In this document: in pieces, positions 23,482 through 32,405 of the stretch
Layout of the letters: every line of letters starts with the position of its first letter
How positions within the stretch are numbered: the stretch's first letter is position 1
NCBI GenBank assembly: GCA_022711355.1
Contig: JAKLFE010000012.1
Span: 26,922-90,921, forward strand
Reading direction: 5' to 3'
DNA length: 64,000 nucleotides
Origin: Spirochaetota bacterium
Lineage (GTDB): Bacteria; Spirochaetota; Spirochaetia; Treponematales; Rectinemataceae
Made by a program: the position numbers and the translations under genes
Notes under the pieces: model-generated
Databases searched by the model: none
Seen by the model: only the letters and a program-made list of their open reading frames with translations
Told to the model about the DNA's origin: nothing

Positions 23482-26400
23482 GCGGGATCAAGAAGGTCCT
23501 GGTCCTCGGCTCGGGGGGCTTGAAGATCGGCCAGGCAGGGGAGTTCGACTACTCGGGCTCCCAGGCCCTCAAGGCCCTCCGCGAGGAGGGCGTCGCCGCC
23601 GTCCTCATCAATCCCAACATCGCGACGATCCAGACGAGCGAGGGCATGGCCGACGCGACCTACTTCCTCCCGGTCACGCCCGAGTACGTCGAGAAGGTGA
23701 TCGAGAAGGAGCGTCCCGACGGCATCCTCCTCTCCTTCGGCGGGCAGACCGCCCTCAACTGCGGCGTGGAGCTCGAGCGCGCGGGGATCCTCGCCAAGCG
23801 CGGGGTGCGGGTCCTCGGCAGCCCCGTGCGCTCGATCGAGCTGACCGAGGACCGGGAGCTCTTCGCCGCCGAGCTGGCGAGGATCGGCGTGGACACGCCC
23901 CGCAGCGAGGCGGCGACGAGCCTCGAGGCCGCCCTCGCTGCGGCCGGCCGCATCGGCTATCCGGTCATGCTGCGGGCGGCCTACGCCTTGGGCGGCTCGG
24001 GCTCGGGCCTCTGCGAGGACGAGGCCGCCCTCCGCGCCCGCTGCGAGAAGGCCCTCGCCGTTTCGCCCCAGGTCCTGGTCGAGGAGTGGCTCGGCGGCTG
24101 GAAGGAGATCGAGTACGAGGTCCTGCGCGACTCGGGCGGCGACTCGATCGCGGTCTGCAACATGGAGAACCTCGATCCCCTGGGCATCCACACCGGCGAG
24201 TCCATCGTCGTCGCGCCCTCGCAGACCTTGAGCGACGCCGAGTACCACAAGCTCAGGCGGATCGCCCTGGAGCTGATCGGGCAGCTGGGCATCGTCGGCG
24301 AGTGCAACGTCCAGTACGCCCTCGACCCCCGCTCGGAGGAGTATCGAGTCATCGAGGTCAACGCCCGCCTGTCCCGCAGCTCGGCCCTGGCCTCCAAGGC
24401 CACGGGCTACCCCCTGGCCTTCGTCGCGGCCAAGCTCGCCCTGGGGCTGCGCCTGAAGGACATCGAGAATCGCCTGACGCGCGCGACGCGCTCCTGCTTC
24501 GAGCCGGCCCTGGACTACTGCGTGGTCAAGGTGCCGCGCTGGGACCTCGGGAAGTTCAAGGACGTCGACGTCGAGCTGGGCAGCGAGATGAAGTCGGTCG
24601 GCGAGGTCATGTCCGTCGGCCGCTCCTTCGAGGAGGCCCTGCAGAAGGCCCTGCGCATGACGGGCATAGGCTCCCCGGGACTGTCGGCCGACGACGGCCT
24701 CGCGCGGGTCGGCGCGGGGGGCGCGAAGGCCCTGCGCGCGGCCCTGTCGCGGCCCACGGACCGGCGCATCTACGCGGTCTGCCGGGCCTTCGCCGAGGGC
24801 TGGGGAGTGGACGAGGTCTTCGAGCTCACGAGGATCGACCCCTGGTTCCTCGCCAAGATAGCCGGGGTCATGGAGCTCGAGGGGGAGCTCGCCGCCGCCG
24901 CTGGCCCCGGCGGCCCGGGCCTCGGCCGCGAGCTCCTTAAGCGGGCGAAGCGCGCGGGCTTCTCCGACGCGCGCCTGGGCGAGCTCGCCGGGACCACGGA
25001 GGCCGCGATCCGCGCCCTGCGCGAGCGGCTGGGCCTGCGGCCCTCCTTCAAGCGCATCGACAGCCTGGCGGCGGAATTCCCCGCGAGCACGAACTACCTC
25101 TACGCCACCTACCACGGCGAGGAGGGCGACCTGGGCCCCTCCGAGTCCGGGGTCATGGTCCTGGGCTCGGGGGCCTACCGCATCGGCTCGAGCGTGGAGT
25201 TCGACTGGTGCTGCGTAGGCGCGGTCCAGGCCCTGCGGAAGCTGGGCAGGACCTCGATCATGGTCAACTGCAATCCCGAGACCGTGAGCACGGACTACGA
25301 CGTCTGCGACCGGCTGTACTTCGAGGAGCTCTCCCTCGAGCGGGTCCTGGACATCTACGAGTTCGAGCGGCCCTCGGGCCTGGTGCTCTCGATGGGCGGG
25401 CAGATACCGAACAACCTCGCCATGGGCCTGTTCCGCGCGGGCGCGGTGATCCTCGGCACCGACGCCCGGGACATCGACCGGGCCGAGGACCGCCACAAAT
25501 TCTCCGCCCTCCTCCAGTCCCTGGGCATCGAGCAGCCGGCTTGGAAGGAGCTCTCCGACCTCGGCTCGGCCCTCGCCTTCGCGGAGGAGGTCGGCTACCC
25601 GGTCCTCGTGCGGCCGAGCTACGTCCTGTCGGGCGCGGCGATGCGCGTCGCCTGGGACCGCGAGAGCCTCGGCTCGGCGCTGGGCGACGCGGCCGCGGTC
25701 TCGGGAGAGCATCCCGTCGTGCTCACCAAGTTCGTCGAGGACGCGAAGGAGGTCGAGGTCGACGCCGTGGCGCGGCGCGGCGAGCTGGTGTACCAGGCGA
25801 TCACCGAGCACGTCGAGAACGCGGGGGTCCACTCGGGCGACGCGACCGTGGTCATGCCGCCCCAGCGCCTGTACATCGAGACGGTGCGCAAGGTCCGCAA
25901 GGTCGCCGCGGAGATAGCCCGGGCCCTGCGGATCACCGGGCCCTTCAACATCCAGTTCATAGCGAAGGACAACAAGGTGAGCGTGATCGAGTGCAACCTG
26001 CGGGCCTCGCGATCCTTCCCCTTCTGCTCCAAGGTCGCGCGCGTGAACATGATCGAGCTCGCTACCAAGGCCATCCTCGACGCGCCCCTCGAGAAGCCGG
26101 CCGCGTCGAGCCTCGACCTCGAGTGGGTCGGGGTCAAGGCGGCCCAGTTCAGCTTCTCGCGGCTGCGCGGGACCGATCCCGTGCTCGGCGTCGAGATGGC
26201 TTCCACCGGCGAGGTGGGCTGCATCGGCCGCGACCTCGACGACGCCTTCCTGAAGGCCCTGCTCTCGGTCGGCTACCGCGTGCCCAGGAAGCGGATACTC
26301 CTGTCCACGGGCCCGATGAGCGACAAGATCGAGTTCCTCGGCAGCGCGCGGAGCCTCGCGGCCATGGGCTGCGAGCTTTGCGCCTCGGCGGGCACGGCCA

Positions 26401-26690
26401 GGTTCCTCGCGGCCAACGGCGTGCCGGCCAGGGCCCTCCGCTGGCCCCTCGAGAGGGCCGAGCCGAATATCGCGACCATGCTCCGCGGCCGCGAGTTCGA
26501 CCTCGTCATCAACATACCCAAGAGCAACGGCGAGCGGGAGCTGCGCAACGACTACATCATCCGCCGCATGGCGATCGACTTCGACATCCCCCTGGTCACC
26601 GACATCAAGGTGGCCCGCCGCCTGGCCGAGGCCCTGGCCCAGGAGCGGTCGCGGGGCCTGGAGATCAAGGCCTGGGAGGAGTACCGCTAG
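23478..26690 (+). CDS. carB: Carbamoyl-phosphate synthase large subunit
   Basis: A 1070-residue protein of normal family length. Two homologous ATP-grasp halves are visible: the first opens KVLVLGSGGLKIGQAGEFDY and the second, near residue 555, opens VMVLGSGAYRIGSSVEFDWC. Each has its PSYVLSG- or AAYALGG-type glycine loop. The C-terminal 130 residues form the MGS-like allosteric domain (ILLSTGPMSDKIEFL, then NDYIIRRMAIDFDIPL). The ATG overlaps the carA stop by four bases, giving one transcriptional and translational unit. The frame is open upstream through carA only by GC bias. Confidence 0.96.
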   Translation: MSGIKKVLVLGSGGLKIGQAGEFDYSGSQALKALREEGVAAVLINPNIATIQTSEGMADATYFLPVTPEYVEKVIEKERPDGILLSFGGQTALNCGVELERAGILAKRGVRVLGSPVRSIELTEDRELFAAELARIGVDTPRSEAATSLEAALAAAGRIGYPVMLRAAYALGGSGSGLCEDEAALRARCEKALAVSPQVLVEEWLGGWKEIEYEVLRDSGGDSIAVCNMENLDPLGIHTGESIVVAPSQTLSDAEYHKLRRIALELIGQLGIVGECNVQYALDPRSEEYRVIEVNARLSRSSALASKATGYPLAFVAAKLALGLRLKDIENRLTRATRSCFEPALDYCVVKVPRWDLGKFKDVDVELGSEMKSVGEVMSVGRSFEEALQKALRMTGIGSPGLSADDGLARVGAGGAKALRAALSRPTDRRIYAVCRAFAEGWGVDEVFELTRIDPWFLAKIAGVMELEGELAAAAGPGGPGLGRELLKRAKRAGFSDARLGELAGTTEAAIRALRERLGLRPSFKRIDSLAAEFPASTNYLYATYHGEEGDLGPSESGVMVLGSGAYRIGSSVEFDWCCVGAVQALRKLGRTSIMVNCNPETVSTDYDVCDRLYFEELSLERVLDIYEFERPSGLVLSMGGQIPNNLAMGLFRAGAVILGTDARDIDRAEDRHKFSALLQSLGIEQPAWKELSDLGSALAFAEEVGYPVLVRPSYVLSGAAMRVAWDRESLGSALGDAAAVSGEHPVVLTKFVEDAKEVEVDAVARRGELVYQAITEHVENAGVHSGDATVVMPPQRLYIETVRKVRKVAAEIARALRITGPFNIQFIAKDNKVSVIECNLRASRSFPFCSKVARVNMIELATKAILDAPLEKPAASSLDLEWVGVKAAQFSFSRLRGTDPVLGVEMASTGEVGCIGRDLDDAFLKALLSVGYRVPRKRILLSTGPMSDKIEFLGSARSLAAMGCELCASAGTARFLAANGVPARALRWPLERAEPNIATMLRGREFDLVINIPKSNGERELRNDYIIRRMAIDFDIPLVTDIKVARRLAEALAQERSRGLEIKAWEEYR

Positions 26691-26710
26691 GAGCCTGGAA
26701 GAGGGGGGGC

Positions 26711-26746
26711 GCCGGGGGAGGAACCTGGCGAGGTTCCGCCCCCGGC
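26711..26746. terminator. Bidirectional terminator between carB and the oadG-like gene
   Basis: A 16-bp stem with a single A-G mismatch (26711-26726 with 26731-26746) and the 4-base loop GGCG. It lies between two convergent genes. T tracts are absent on both sides. Confidence 0.7.
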
Positions 26747-26758
26747 ACGATGCGCGAG

Positions 26759-26908
26759 CTAGGACTTCTTGCTGAGCTTGTTCGAGACCTGGATGACGAG
26801 GAAGAAGACGCCCAGGGTGACGAAGACGCCGACCAGGCCCCCCGCGGTGACGGCGAGGGCCTTGATCGTGTCCGACTCGTACTGAAGCGACTGGATGAAA
26901 GCGTCCAT
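26759..26908 (-). CDS. OadG-like small membrane subunit of a Na+-pumping decarboxylase
   Basis: A 49-residue protein reading MDAFIQSLQYESDTIKALAV, then one hydrophobic helix (GGLVGVFVTLGVFFLVI) and a basic tail VSNKLSKKS. One membrane span and a lysine-rich end are typical of the gamma/OadG family. It lies 12 bases downstream of the beta-subunit gene, on the same strand. In such pumps the gamma subunit tethers the carboxyltransferase to the beta subunit. The alanine/proline-rich tail of classical OadG is missing. Confidence 0.65.
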   Translation of the reverse strand: MDAFIQSLQYESDTIKALAVTAGGLVGVFVTLGVFFLVIQVSNKLSKKS

Positions 26909-26920
26909 GCGATGCGCTCC

Positions 26921-28075
26921 TTACTTGGCGAACAGGGGTACGAGGGCGAGGACCATGCCGCCCGCGATGACCGAGCCGAGCTGGCCCGAGACGTTGGAGC
27001 CGATGGCGTGCATGAGGATGATGTTGCCCTTCTCCTCGTCGTTCGCCATCTTCTGCACGATGCGGCCGGACATCGGGAAGGCCGAGATGCCGCAGGCGCC
27101 GATCATCGGGTTGACCTTCCGCTCCTTGGGCAGGAAGAGGTTGACGAGCTTGGCGAAGAGGATGCCGCCCGCCGTGTCGAAGACGAAGGCCACGAGGCCC
27201 ATGCCCATGATCATGAGGGTCTTCCAGGTGAGGAAGTTGGCCGCGACCATGCTGCAGCCGATCGTGATGCCCAAGAGGAGGGTCACGAGGTTGGCGAGCT
27301 CGTTCTGGGCGGCCTGCGACAGGCGCTCGAGGACCCCGGACTCGCGGATGAGGTTGCCGAACATGAGCGAGCCGATGAGGGGCACGGAGATGGGGGCGAC
27401 GAAGCCCGCGATCATCGTGACCGCGATGGGGAAGATGACCTTGAGCCACTTGGGCGCGCTCGACTCGTGGTAGACCATGTGGATCCGCCGCTCCTTCCTG
27501 GTGGTCAGGGCCCGGATGACCGGCGGCTGGATGAGGGGCACGAGGGACATGTAGGAATAGGCCGCGACGGATATGGGCCCGAGGAGCTCCGGCGCGAAGA
27601 TGTTGGCGACGAAGATGCTCGTGGGGCCGTCGGCCGCGCCGATGATGCCGATGCTCGCGGCCTCCTTGAGGCTGAAGCCCAGGAGGGTGGCGACGATCAT
27701 CGTGGCGAAGATGCCGAACTGGGCGGCCGCCCCGAAGAAGATCATGAAGGGGTTCTTGAACAGGGGCCCGAAGTCGATCATGGCGCCCACCGCGATGAAG
27801 ATCAGGAGGGGGAAGAGCTCGGTCTTGATCCCCATCTCGTAGAGGATCTGGAGGAAGCCCGCCTCGTAGCCCGAGCCGGCGGGGGGAGTGCCCGCGATCG
27901 ACAGGGGGAGGTTGACGAGGATGGCCCCGAAGCCGATGGGCAGGAGGAGCATGGGCTCGTATTCCTTGTTGATCGCGAGCCAGATGAGGACGCCGCCGAC
28001 GAGGTACATGAGGAGGGGCTGCCACCAGTCGGGCGAGCCGAAGACCGAGGTGAAACCGATGAAGATGTCTTGCAT
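26921..28075 (-). CDS. Sodium-translocating decarboxylase beta subunit (OadB/GcdB/MmdB family)
   Basis: The 384-residue protein has about ten membrane spans. It has the family blocks GAMIDFGPLFKNP, GIIGAADGPTSIFVANIFAP (the conserved DGPT region that binds Na+ and carboxybiotin) and the C-terminal GANVSGQ-like HAIGSNVSGQLGSVIAGG. The beta subunit couples decarboxylation of carboxybiotin to export of two Na+. Only a short gamma-like gene follows; no alpha (carboxyltransferase) or biotin-carrier gene is in the window, so partners must be encoded elsewhere. Which substrate (oxaloacetate, methylmalonyl-CoA or glutaconyl-CoA) is used cannot be told. Confidence 0.92.
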   Translation of the reverse strand: MQDIFIGFTSVFGSPDWWQPLLMYLVGGVLIWLAINKEYEPMLLLPIGFGAILVNLPLSIAGTPPAGSGYEAGFLQILYEMGIKTELFPLLIFIAVGAMIDFGPLFKNPFMIFFGAAAQFGIFATMIVATLLGFSLKEAASIGIIGAADGPTSIFVANIFAPELLGPISVAAYSYMSLVPLIQPPVIRALTTRKERRIHMVYHESSAPKWLKVIFPIAVTMIAGFVAPISVPLIGSLMFGNLIRESGVLERLSQAAQNELANLVTLLLGITIGCSMVAANFLTWKTLMIMGMGLVAFVFDTAGGILFAKLVNLFLPKERKVNPMIGACGISAFPMSGRIVQKMANDEEKGNIILMHAIGSNVSGQLGSVIAGGMVLALVPLFAK

Positions 28076-28142
28076 ACGGGGAACTCCAGAGATGACTTTG
28101 GTCGTGGCGATTCTAGTCCTTATGGTCGGGGAATGACAAGGA

Positions 28143-28179
28143 CCGGCCCCCCGCGGCGCGGGCCGCCGCGGGGGGCCGG
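28143..28179 (-). terminator. Very strong GC hairpin downstream of the secreted-protein gene
   Basis: A 15-bp perfect stem (28143-28157 with 28165-28179) and a 7-base loop lie 6 bases after the end of the gene at 28186. Only TCCTTGT follows, so it is a poor U tract. Confidence 0.65.
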
Positions 28180-28185
28180 GAAACC

Positions 28186-29196
28186 TCAGGCCGGCGGGAG
28201 CACGAGGATCCGCGCGCTCCCGCCCTTCTTCTCGGGGAAGAGGGCCTCCCAGTCCCGCGCCTCGCCCTCGGGGCCGAGGAGGGCGAGCTCGAAGCGCCCC
28301 CCCTCGTCGCAGGAGGGCAGTGCGAGGGCGCGGAAGCCCTCGCCGTAGAGGGCGTAGGCCCGCCCCGGATGGGAGAGGGAGTCGAGGTAGAGGGCGGCCT
28401 TGAGGGCCGCCGCGGGGATGCCCTTGCCGGGGAGGTAGGGGGGGAAGGCGGCGTAGGAAGGCTTGGCCCCGATCTCGGCCCGCTCGGCGGAGAAGCCGGC
28501 GGGGAGGGGCTCGAGGCCGGGGAACTCGAAGCAGCCCGTCTCGGAGGCGAGGAAGGACTCGGGGGAGGAGGAGGCCGAGAGGCCGCGCAGCGGTGCCGAG
28601 CCGGGAAGGGCCGCCGGGGCCGCGAAGGCGGCCGAGGGAAGCACCGCGGCCCAGTCGACTGCGCGGCCGAGGGACTCGGCCAGCTGGGGGAAGGGCCGGA
28701 TGAGGACCTGGTAGAGCATGCCCTGGACCGCGAGGCCCTGCTCGACCAGGGCGCCGTAGACGACGAGGTCGGCGAGGGTCGAGCCGTTCTTGGGGTTGGG
28801 ATAGAGCCTGAGGAAGGTGGCCGGGTCGTCCTGGAGGAAGATCTTGGCCTGGACGAGGTAGTTGCCCTTGGCGTTGCTGCGCTGGATGAGGCAGCTGCCC
28901 CGCGTCGTCGGCAGGGGCCCGCTCTCGGGGATGGCGCGGAACTCGACGACGAAATCATCGGCCCGCTTGACGGCGCGGACGAGGACGGCGCCGGCGGCGG
29001 ATTTCTGGACGCGCTCCCCGTAGGCCAGGGCCGCCTCGCGGGGGGCCCCGATGAGGCTCGAGAAGAGGGAGGAGCGGAGGTCGGCGTTGTCGGGGAAGGA
29101 GGCTATGGGATCGAGGGCGGCGCCGGGCTCGGCGGCCGCGGCGAGGGAGAGGGCGAGGACGGAGAAGAGTGCCAGGCTGCGTCGAAGTCTCATCAC
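28186..29196 (-). CDS. Secreted protein of unknown function
   Basis: A 336-residue protein with a signal peptide (RRSLALFSVLALSLAAAAEP, cleavage near residue 22). The mature part has no cysteine-rich, lipobox or repeat features. RSSLFSSLIGAPREAALAYG and SNAKGNYLVQAKIFLQDD are the most domain-like stretches. The C-terminal beta-rich part ends in a hydrophobic LVLPPA. I do not recognise a family; similar secreted proteins are found in treponemes. A TATAGT box about 65 bases upstream may be its -10. It is divergent from mnmA. Confidence 0.65.
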   Translation of the reverse strand: MMRLRRSLALFSVLALSLAAAAEPGAALDPIASFPDNADLRSSLFSSLIGAPREAALAYGERVQKSAAGAVLVRAVKRADDFVVEFRAIPESGPLPTTRGSCLIQRSNAKGNYLVQAKIFLQDDPATFLRLYPNPKNGSTLADLVVYGALVEQGLAVQGMLYQVLIRPFPQLAESLGRAVDWAAVLPSAAFAAPAALPGSAPLRGLSASSSPESFLASETGCFEFPGLEPLPAGFSAERAEIGAKPSYAAFPPYLPGKGIPAAALKAALYLDSLSHPGRAYALYGEGFRALALPSCDEGGRFELALLGPEGEARDWEALFPEKKGGSARILVLPPA

Positions 29197-29299
29197 ATCT
29201 CCGGTAGAGGCCGCGCTCGGCCGCGCGGGGCTCCGCTGTGGTTTTGATTGCCGAAACTATAGCATGGAACCGGGCGCCCGACCAGCCGAGGCCGCAGCC

Positions 29300-29329
29300 T
29301 TCATGCGGAGCCTCCCGGCATGCTAGATT
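29300..29329 (+). promoter_or_regulatory. Candidate leaderless promoter of mnmA
   Basis: TTCATG (29300-29305), 18 bases, TAGATT (29324-29329); the ATG follows after only 6 bases (GCCCCC), and no ribosome site is present. Confidence 0.4.
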
Positions 29330-29335
29330 GCCCCC

Positions 29336-30436
29336 ATGGGGAAGCGGATAGCCGTCGGCCTTTCCGGCGGCGTGGACTCGGCGGTGGCGGCGGCCCTCCT
29401 GATCGAGGAGGGCTACGAGGTGCTCGGCCTGACCATGAAGATTTGGTCGGGGGCGATCAGGATCAAGGAAGGCGCCAAGCAGGCCTGCTACGGGCCCGGC
29501 GAGGAGGAGGACGTCGCGGCCTGCGAGTCGCTCTGCGCCGCCCTCGGCATTGAGTACCGGGCCCTCGACCTCTCCGCCGAGTACGAGGAGCTGGTGCTCG
29601 AGTACTTCAAGCGCGAGTACCGGGCCGGCCGGACCCCCAATCCCTGCGTCGTCTGCAACCGGGAGCTCAAGTTCGGCTTCCTCCTCGAGCGGGCCCGCGC
29701 CGCCGGCCTCGACTTCGAGCTCTTCGCCACCGGACACTACGCGCGCATCGCGGAGCGGAAGGGCGTCCTCCACCTCAGGTCGGCGGCCCAGGCCGCGAAG
29801 GACCAGAGCTACTTCCTCTACCGCCTGAGCCCCGGGATCCTCGCCTCGACGCGCTTCCCCCTCGGCGAGCTCTCCAAGGAAGAAGTACGGGCCAAGGCCC
29901 GGGAGCTCGGCCTGGCGGTCGCGGACAAGGCCGAGAGCCAGGACTTCATCGCGGGCGGGGACTACGGGCCCCTCTTCGCCGACCGCCCCCCCGAGCCCGG
30001 CGAGATCGTCGACGAGTCGGGGCGGGTCCTCGGGCTCCACCGGGGCCTGCCCTTCTACACCGTCGGCCAGCGCCGAGGCCTGGGCCTGAGCCTCGGGCCC
30101 GAGCCCCTCTACGTCCTCAGGCTCGAGGGCGCCTCGAACCGCCTCGTCGTGGGGCCGGGCGCGGGGCTCTTCGCCGAGGGCCTCCTGGCCTCCGACTTCA
30201 GGCTCCAGTCGCCGGAAGGCGGCGAGGCGCCCTTCCGCGCCCGCGCCAAGATCAGGCAGAACCACGAGCCCGTGCCTTGCCTCGCGAGCCCGGGAGCGGG
30301 AGGGAGCTGCCGCGTCGACTTCGAGGTCCCGCAGCGGGCGGCGGCCCCCGGCCAGTCCGTCGTCCTCTACGACGAGGAGGGACTGGTCTTGGGCGGGGGC
30401 ATCATCGAGTCGGCCCTCGAGGCCCCGCGCCCCTAG
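29336..30436 (+). CDS. mnmA: MnmA-type tRNA 2-thiouridylase
   Basis: A 366-residue protein. The PP-loop is SGGVDS at residues 10-15, the first catalytic cysteine is C104 in NPCVVCN (with C107), and FATGHYARI is present. In E. coli the second catalytic cysteine lies in a GICFIGE context near residue 199. The matching segment here, AESQDFIAGG near residues 199-208, has no cysteine. A separate cysteine set (QACYGPGEEEDVAAC, then ESLC) occurs near residues 47-65. MnmA thiolates U34 of Lys, Glu and Gln tRNAs. The stop shares the bases CTAG with the stop of the convergent ABC permease. Confidence 0.88.
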   Translation: MGKRIAVGLSGGVDSAVAAALLIEEGYEVLGLTMKIWSGAIRIKEGAKQACYGPGEEEDVAACESLCAALGIEYRALDLSAEYEELVLEYFKREYRAGRTPNPCVVCNRELKFGFLLERARAAGLDFELFATGHYARIAERKGVLHLRSAAQAAKDQSYFLYRLSPGILASTRFPLGELSKEEVRAKARELGLAVADKAESQDFIAGGDYGPLFADRPPEPGEIVDESGRVLGLHRGLPFYTVGQRRGLGLSLGPEPLYVLRLEGASNRLVVGPGAGLFAEGLLASDFRLQSPEGGEAPFRARAKIRQNHEPVPCLASPGAGGSCRVDFEVPQRAAAPGQSVVLYDEEGLVLGGGIIESALEAPRP

Positions 30437-31335
30437 TCCCTCCCGCGGAGCCTGCGCGCCCCCGCCCCGGCAACGAGGGCGATGAGGGTGAGGAGGTAGG
30501 GCAGGGCGAGGATGAAGTCGGCCGGCGCCTCGAGGAAGCCCTGGGCGTAGTTGGCGAAGCCGTCAGCGGCAGCGAAGAGGAAGCAGGCGGCGAGGACGCC
30601 CAGGGGCCTGCGCCCGCCCAGGTAGATCGCGACCAAGGCTATCCATCCCCTGCCGGAGCTGATGCCGGGCACGTAGGCCGAGAGCCGCAAGGAGAGGCAG
30701 GCCCCCGCGAGGCCGCAGCCGAGGCCCGACAGGAGGATGGCCGCGAGGCGGTAGCGCTCGGGACTGAGGCCGAGGGCGGCGAGGGCCTTGGGATTGGAGC
30801 CGGCGGCCCGGAGCCTGAGGCCCAGGGGGCTCTTCGCGACCAGGAGCCAGGCGAGGAAGGCCGCCAGCCAGCTCCCGTAGCTCAGCGCGTCCTGGCCGAA
30901 GAGGAGCTCGCCGAGGATAGGCAGCTTCGCCAGGGAGGCGAGCTCGAGCCGTGGAATGGAGGGAATGTCGAAGGAGAGGAGGCCCTTGGTCCCGTAGAGC
31001 CGGGAGGAGAGGAGGACGGCGAGGCCCGAGGCCAGGAGGTTGGCGGCGAGGCCGGCTATGAACTCGTTGGCCTTCCCCTTCAGGGTCGCCAGGCCGAAGA
31101 GGGCGGCGAGGAGGGTCGAGGCGGCCGCCCCCGCGGCGAGGCCGACGAGGAGGCTCCGCGAGGCCCCGGCCGCGGCCGCCGCCGCGAAGGCGCCGATCAG
31201 GATAAGGCCCTCGAGGGCGATGTTGAGCAGGCCCGAGAGCTCGGCGAGGAGGCCCCCGAGGGAGGCGTAGAGGAGGGGGGCCATGGCCGCCCCGGCCGCC
31301 CCGAGGATGCCCGAGAGGTCCTGGAGGGACTTCAT
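30433..31335 (-). CDS. ABC transporter permease 2 (BmpC/RfuD-like)
   Basis: A 300-residue polytopic protein with about eight or nine hydrophobic segments. It contains the BPD-type-2 family block GLLNIALEGLILIGAF near residue 35 and LRLRAAGSNPKALAALGL, the cytoplasmic coupling loop to the ATPase. Such permeases form heterodimers with the preceding gene product for nucleoside or riboflavin uptake. Its start overlaps the previous stop by four bases, so it is the last gene of the four-gene operon 35008 to 30433. Confidence 0.9.
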   Translation of the reverse strand: MKSLQDLSGILGAAGAAMAPLLYASLGGLLAELSGLLNIALEGLILIGAFAAAAAAGASRSLLVGLAAGAAASTLLAALFGLATLKGKANEFIAGLAANLLASGLAVLLSSRLYGTKGLLSFDIPSIPRLELASLAKLPILGELLFGQDALSYGSWLAAFLAWLLVAKSPLGLRLRAAGSNPKALAALGLSPERYRLAAILLSGLGCGLAGACLSLRLSAYVPGISSGRGWIALVAIYLGGRRPLGVLAACFLFAAADGFANYAQGFLEAPADFILALPYLLTLIALVAGAGARRLRGRD

Positions 31336-32405
31336 CCGCGGCCCCCGGCCGCGCGGCCGGCGCGGGCCGCCGCCCGCCTCGCGACGAGGGAGTCGAGGGC
31401 CCGGGCCGTCACGAGGAAAAAGACGATGGCCTGGATCACGCCCACGATCTCGCTGGTCACGTCGGCCCCGATCATCACCGCCTTGGCCCCCGCGTCGAGG
31501 TAGGCGAAGAAGAGGGCGGCGGGGAGGAGGGCCAGGGGGCTGCCTCCCGCGACGAGGGCGACGGCTATGCCGGTCCAGCCCAGGCCGGCGGAGAAGCCCT
31601 TCATCGCCTTGTTGTAGGTCCCGAGGATGAGGGCGGCCCCCGCGAGGCCGTTCAAGGCGCCCGAGATGGCCAGGGAGGCCGCGGCGTAGCGCCCCGCGTC
31701 GATGCCGCAGTACCTCGCGAACTCGGCGTTCTTCCCCGAGAGCCGGAGCTCGAAGCCGAAGCGGGTCCGGCCGAGGATGAACCAGGCCGCGGCGAGGGCG
31801 GCCAGGGCGAGGAGAGCGGCCGTGGAGAGGCTCGAGGGGGGGAGGAGGCGGGCGAAGCGCAGGCCCTCCGGGACGGCGGGGCTAGTCTGGAAATTGCTCG
31901 CCGGATCCTGGAGGGGGCCGGAGACCAGGAAGTCCCCCGCGTAGACGAGGGCCGAGGAGAGGAGGAAGGAGCTCAGGAGCTCGTCCACCCCGAGGCGGCG
32001 GCGGAGGAAGCCCGAGAGGGCGCCGAGGAGGGCTCCCGCGGCCGAGCCCGCGGCCAGGCCGATGGCCTTGCCCAGGAGGCCGGACTCCTCGGGAAGGGCG
32101 AGGCAGGCAGCCGTCGCGGCTATGGCGCCGAGGTAGAGCTGGCCCTCGCCGCCGAGGTTGAAGGTCCGGGCGGAGAAGGCGAACTGGGCCGCGAGGCCGG
32201 CGAGGGCCAGGCCCGAGGCCGCGCCGAGCATGTTCCCGAAGTAATAGGCGTTCTGGAAGGGACCGAGGAAGAAAAGGCCGAGGGCCTCGCCGAAGGAGGA
32301 GCTGAAGGCGTACAGGAGGAGGAAGGCGGCGCCCACGGAGGCGAGGAGGGCAGCGGCGAGGGAAGCCAGGTGGGAGCCGAAGCCGCCCTTCCTAAGCCCC
32401 TCCAT
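31332..32405 (-). CDS. ABC transporter permease 1 (BmpC/RfuC-like)
   Basis: A 357-residue polytopic protein. It contains NLGGEGQLYLGAIAAT near residue 85 and the coupling loop ELRLSGKNAEFARYCGI near residue 225, both normal for the simple-sugar/nucleoside branch of permeases. It overlaps the ATPase gene by 14 bases and the second permease by four. The ATPase-permease-permease order after a binding protein matches the Rfu riboflavin operon of treponemes and also purine-nucleoside importers. Confidence 0.9.
   Translation of the reverse strand: MEGLRKGGFGSHLASLAAALLASVGAAFLLLYAFSSSFGEALGLFFLGPFQNAYYFGNMLGAASGLALAGLAAQFAFSARTFNLGGEGQLYLGAIAATAACLALPEESGLLGKAIGLAAGSAAGALLGALSGFLRRRLGVDELLSSFLLSSALVYAGDFLVSGPLQDPASNFQTSPAVPEGLRFARLLPPSSLSTAALLALAALAAAWFILGRTRFGFELRLSGKNAEFARYCGIDAGRYAAASLAISGALNGLAGAALILGTYNKAMKGFSAGLGWTGIAVALVAGGSPLALLPAALFFAYLDAGAKAVMIGADVTSEIVGVIQAIVFFLVTARALDSLVARRAAARAGRAAGGRG

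Noticed and set aside
23223..28025. A 1600-residue minus-strand open frame opposite carB
   Set aside because: It has low-complexity Leu/Gly/Arg/Asp composition with no domain. carA, carB and the oadB gene explain the region; the frame is open only because GC-rich codons rarely make stops.
25208..28348. A 1046-residue plus-strand frame across carB and the oadB-like gene
   Set aside because: Same GC-bias shadow; it crosses the strong terminator hairpin at 26711-26746 and has no protein-like pattern.
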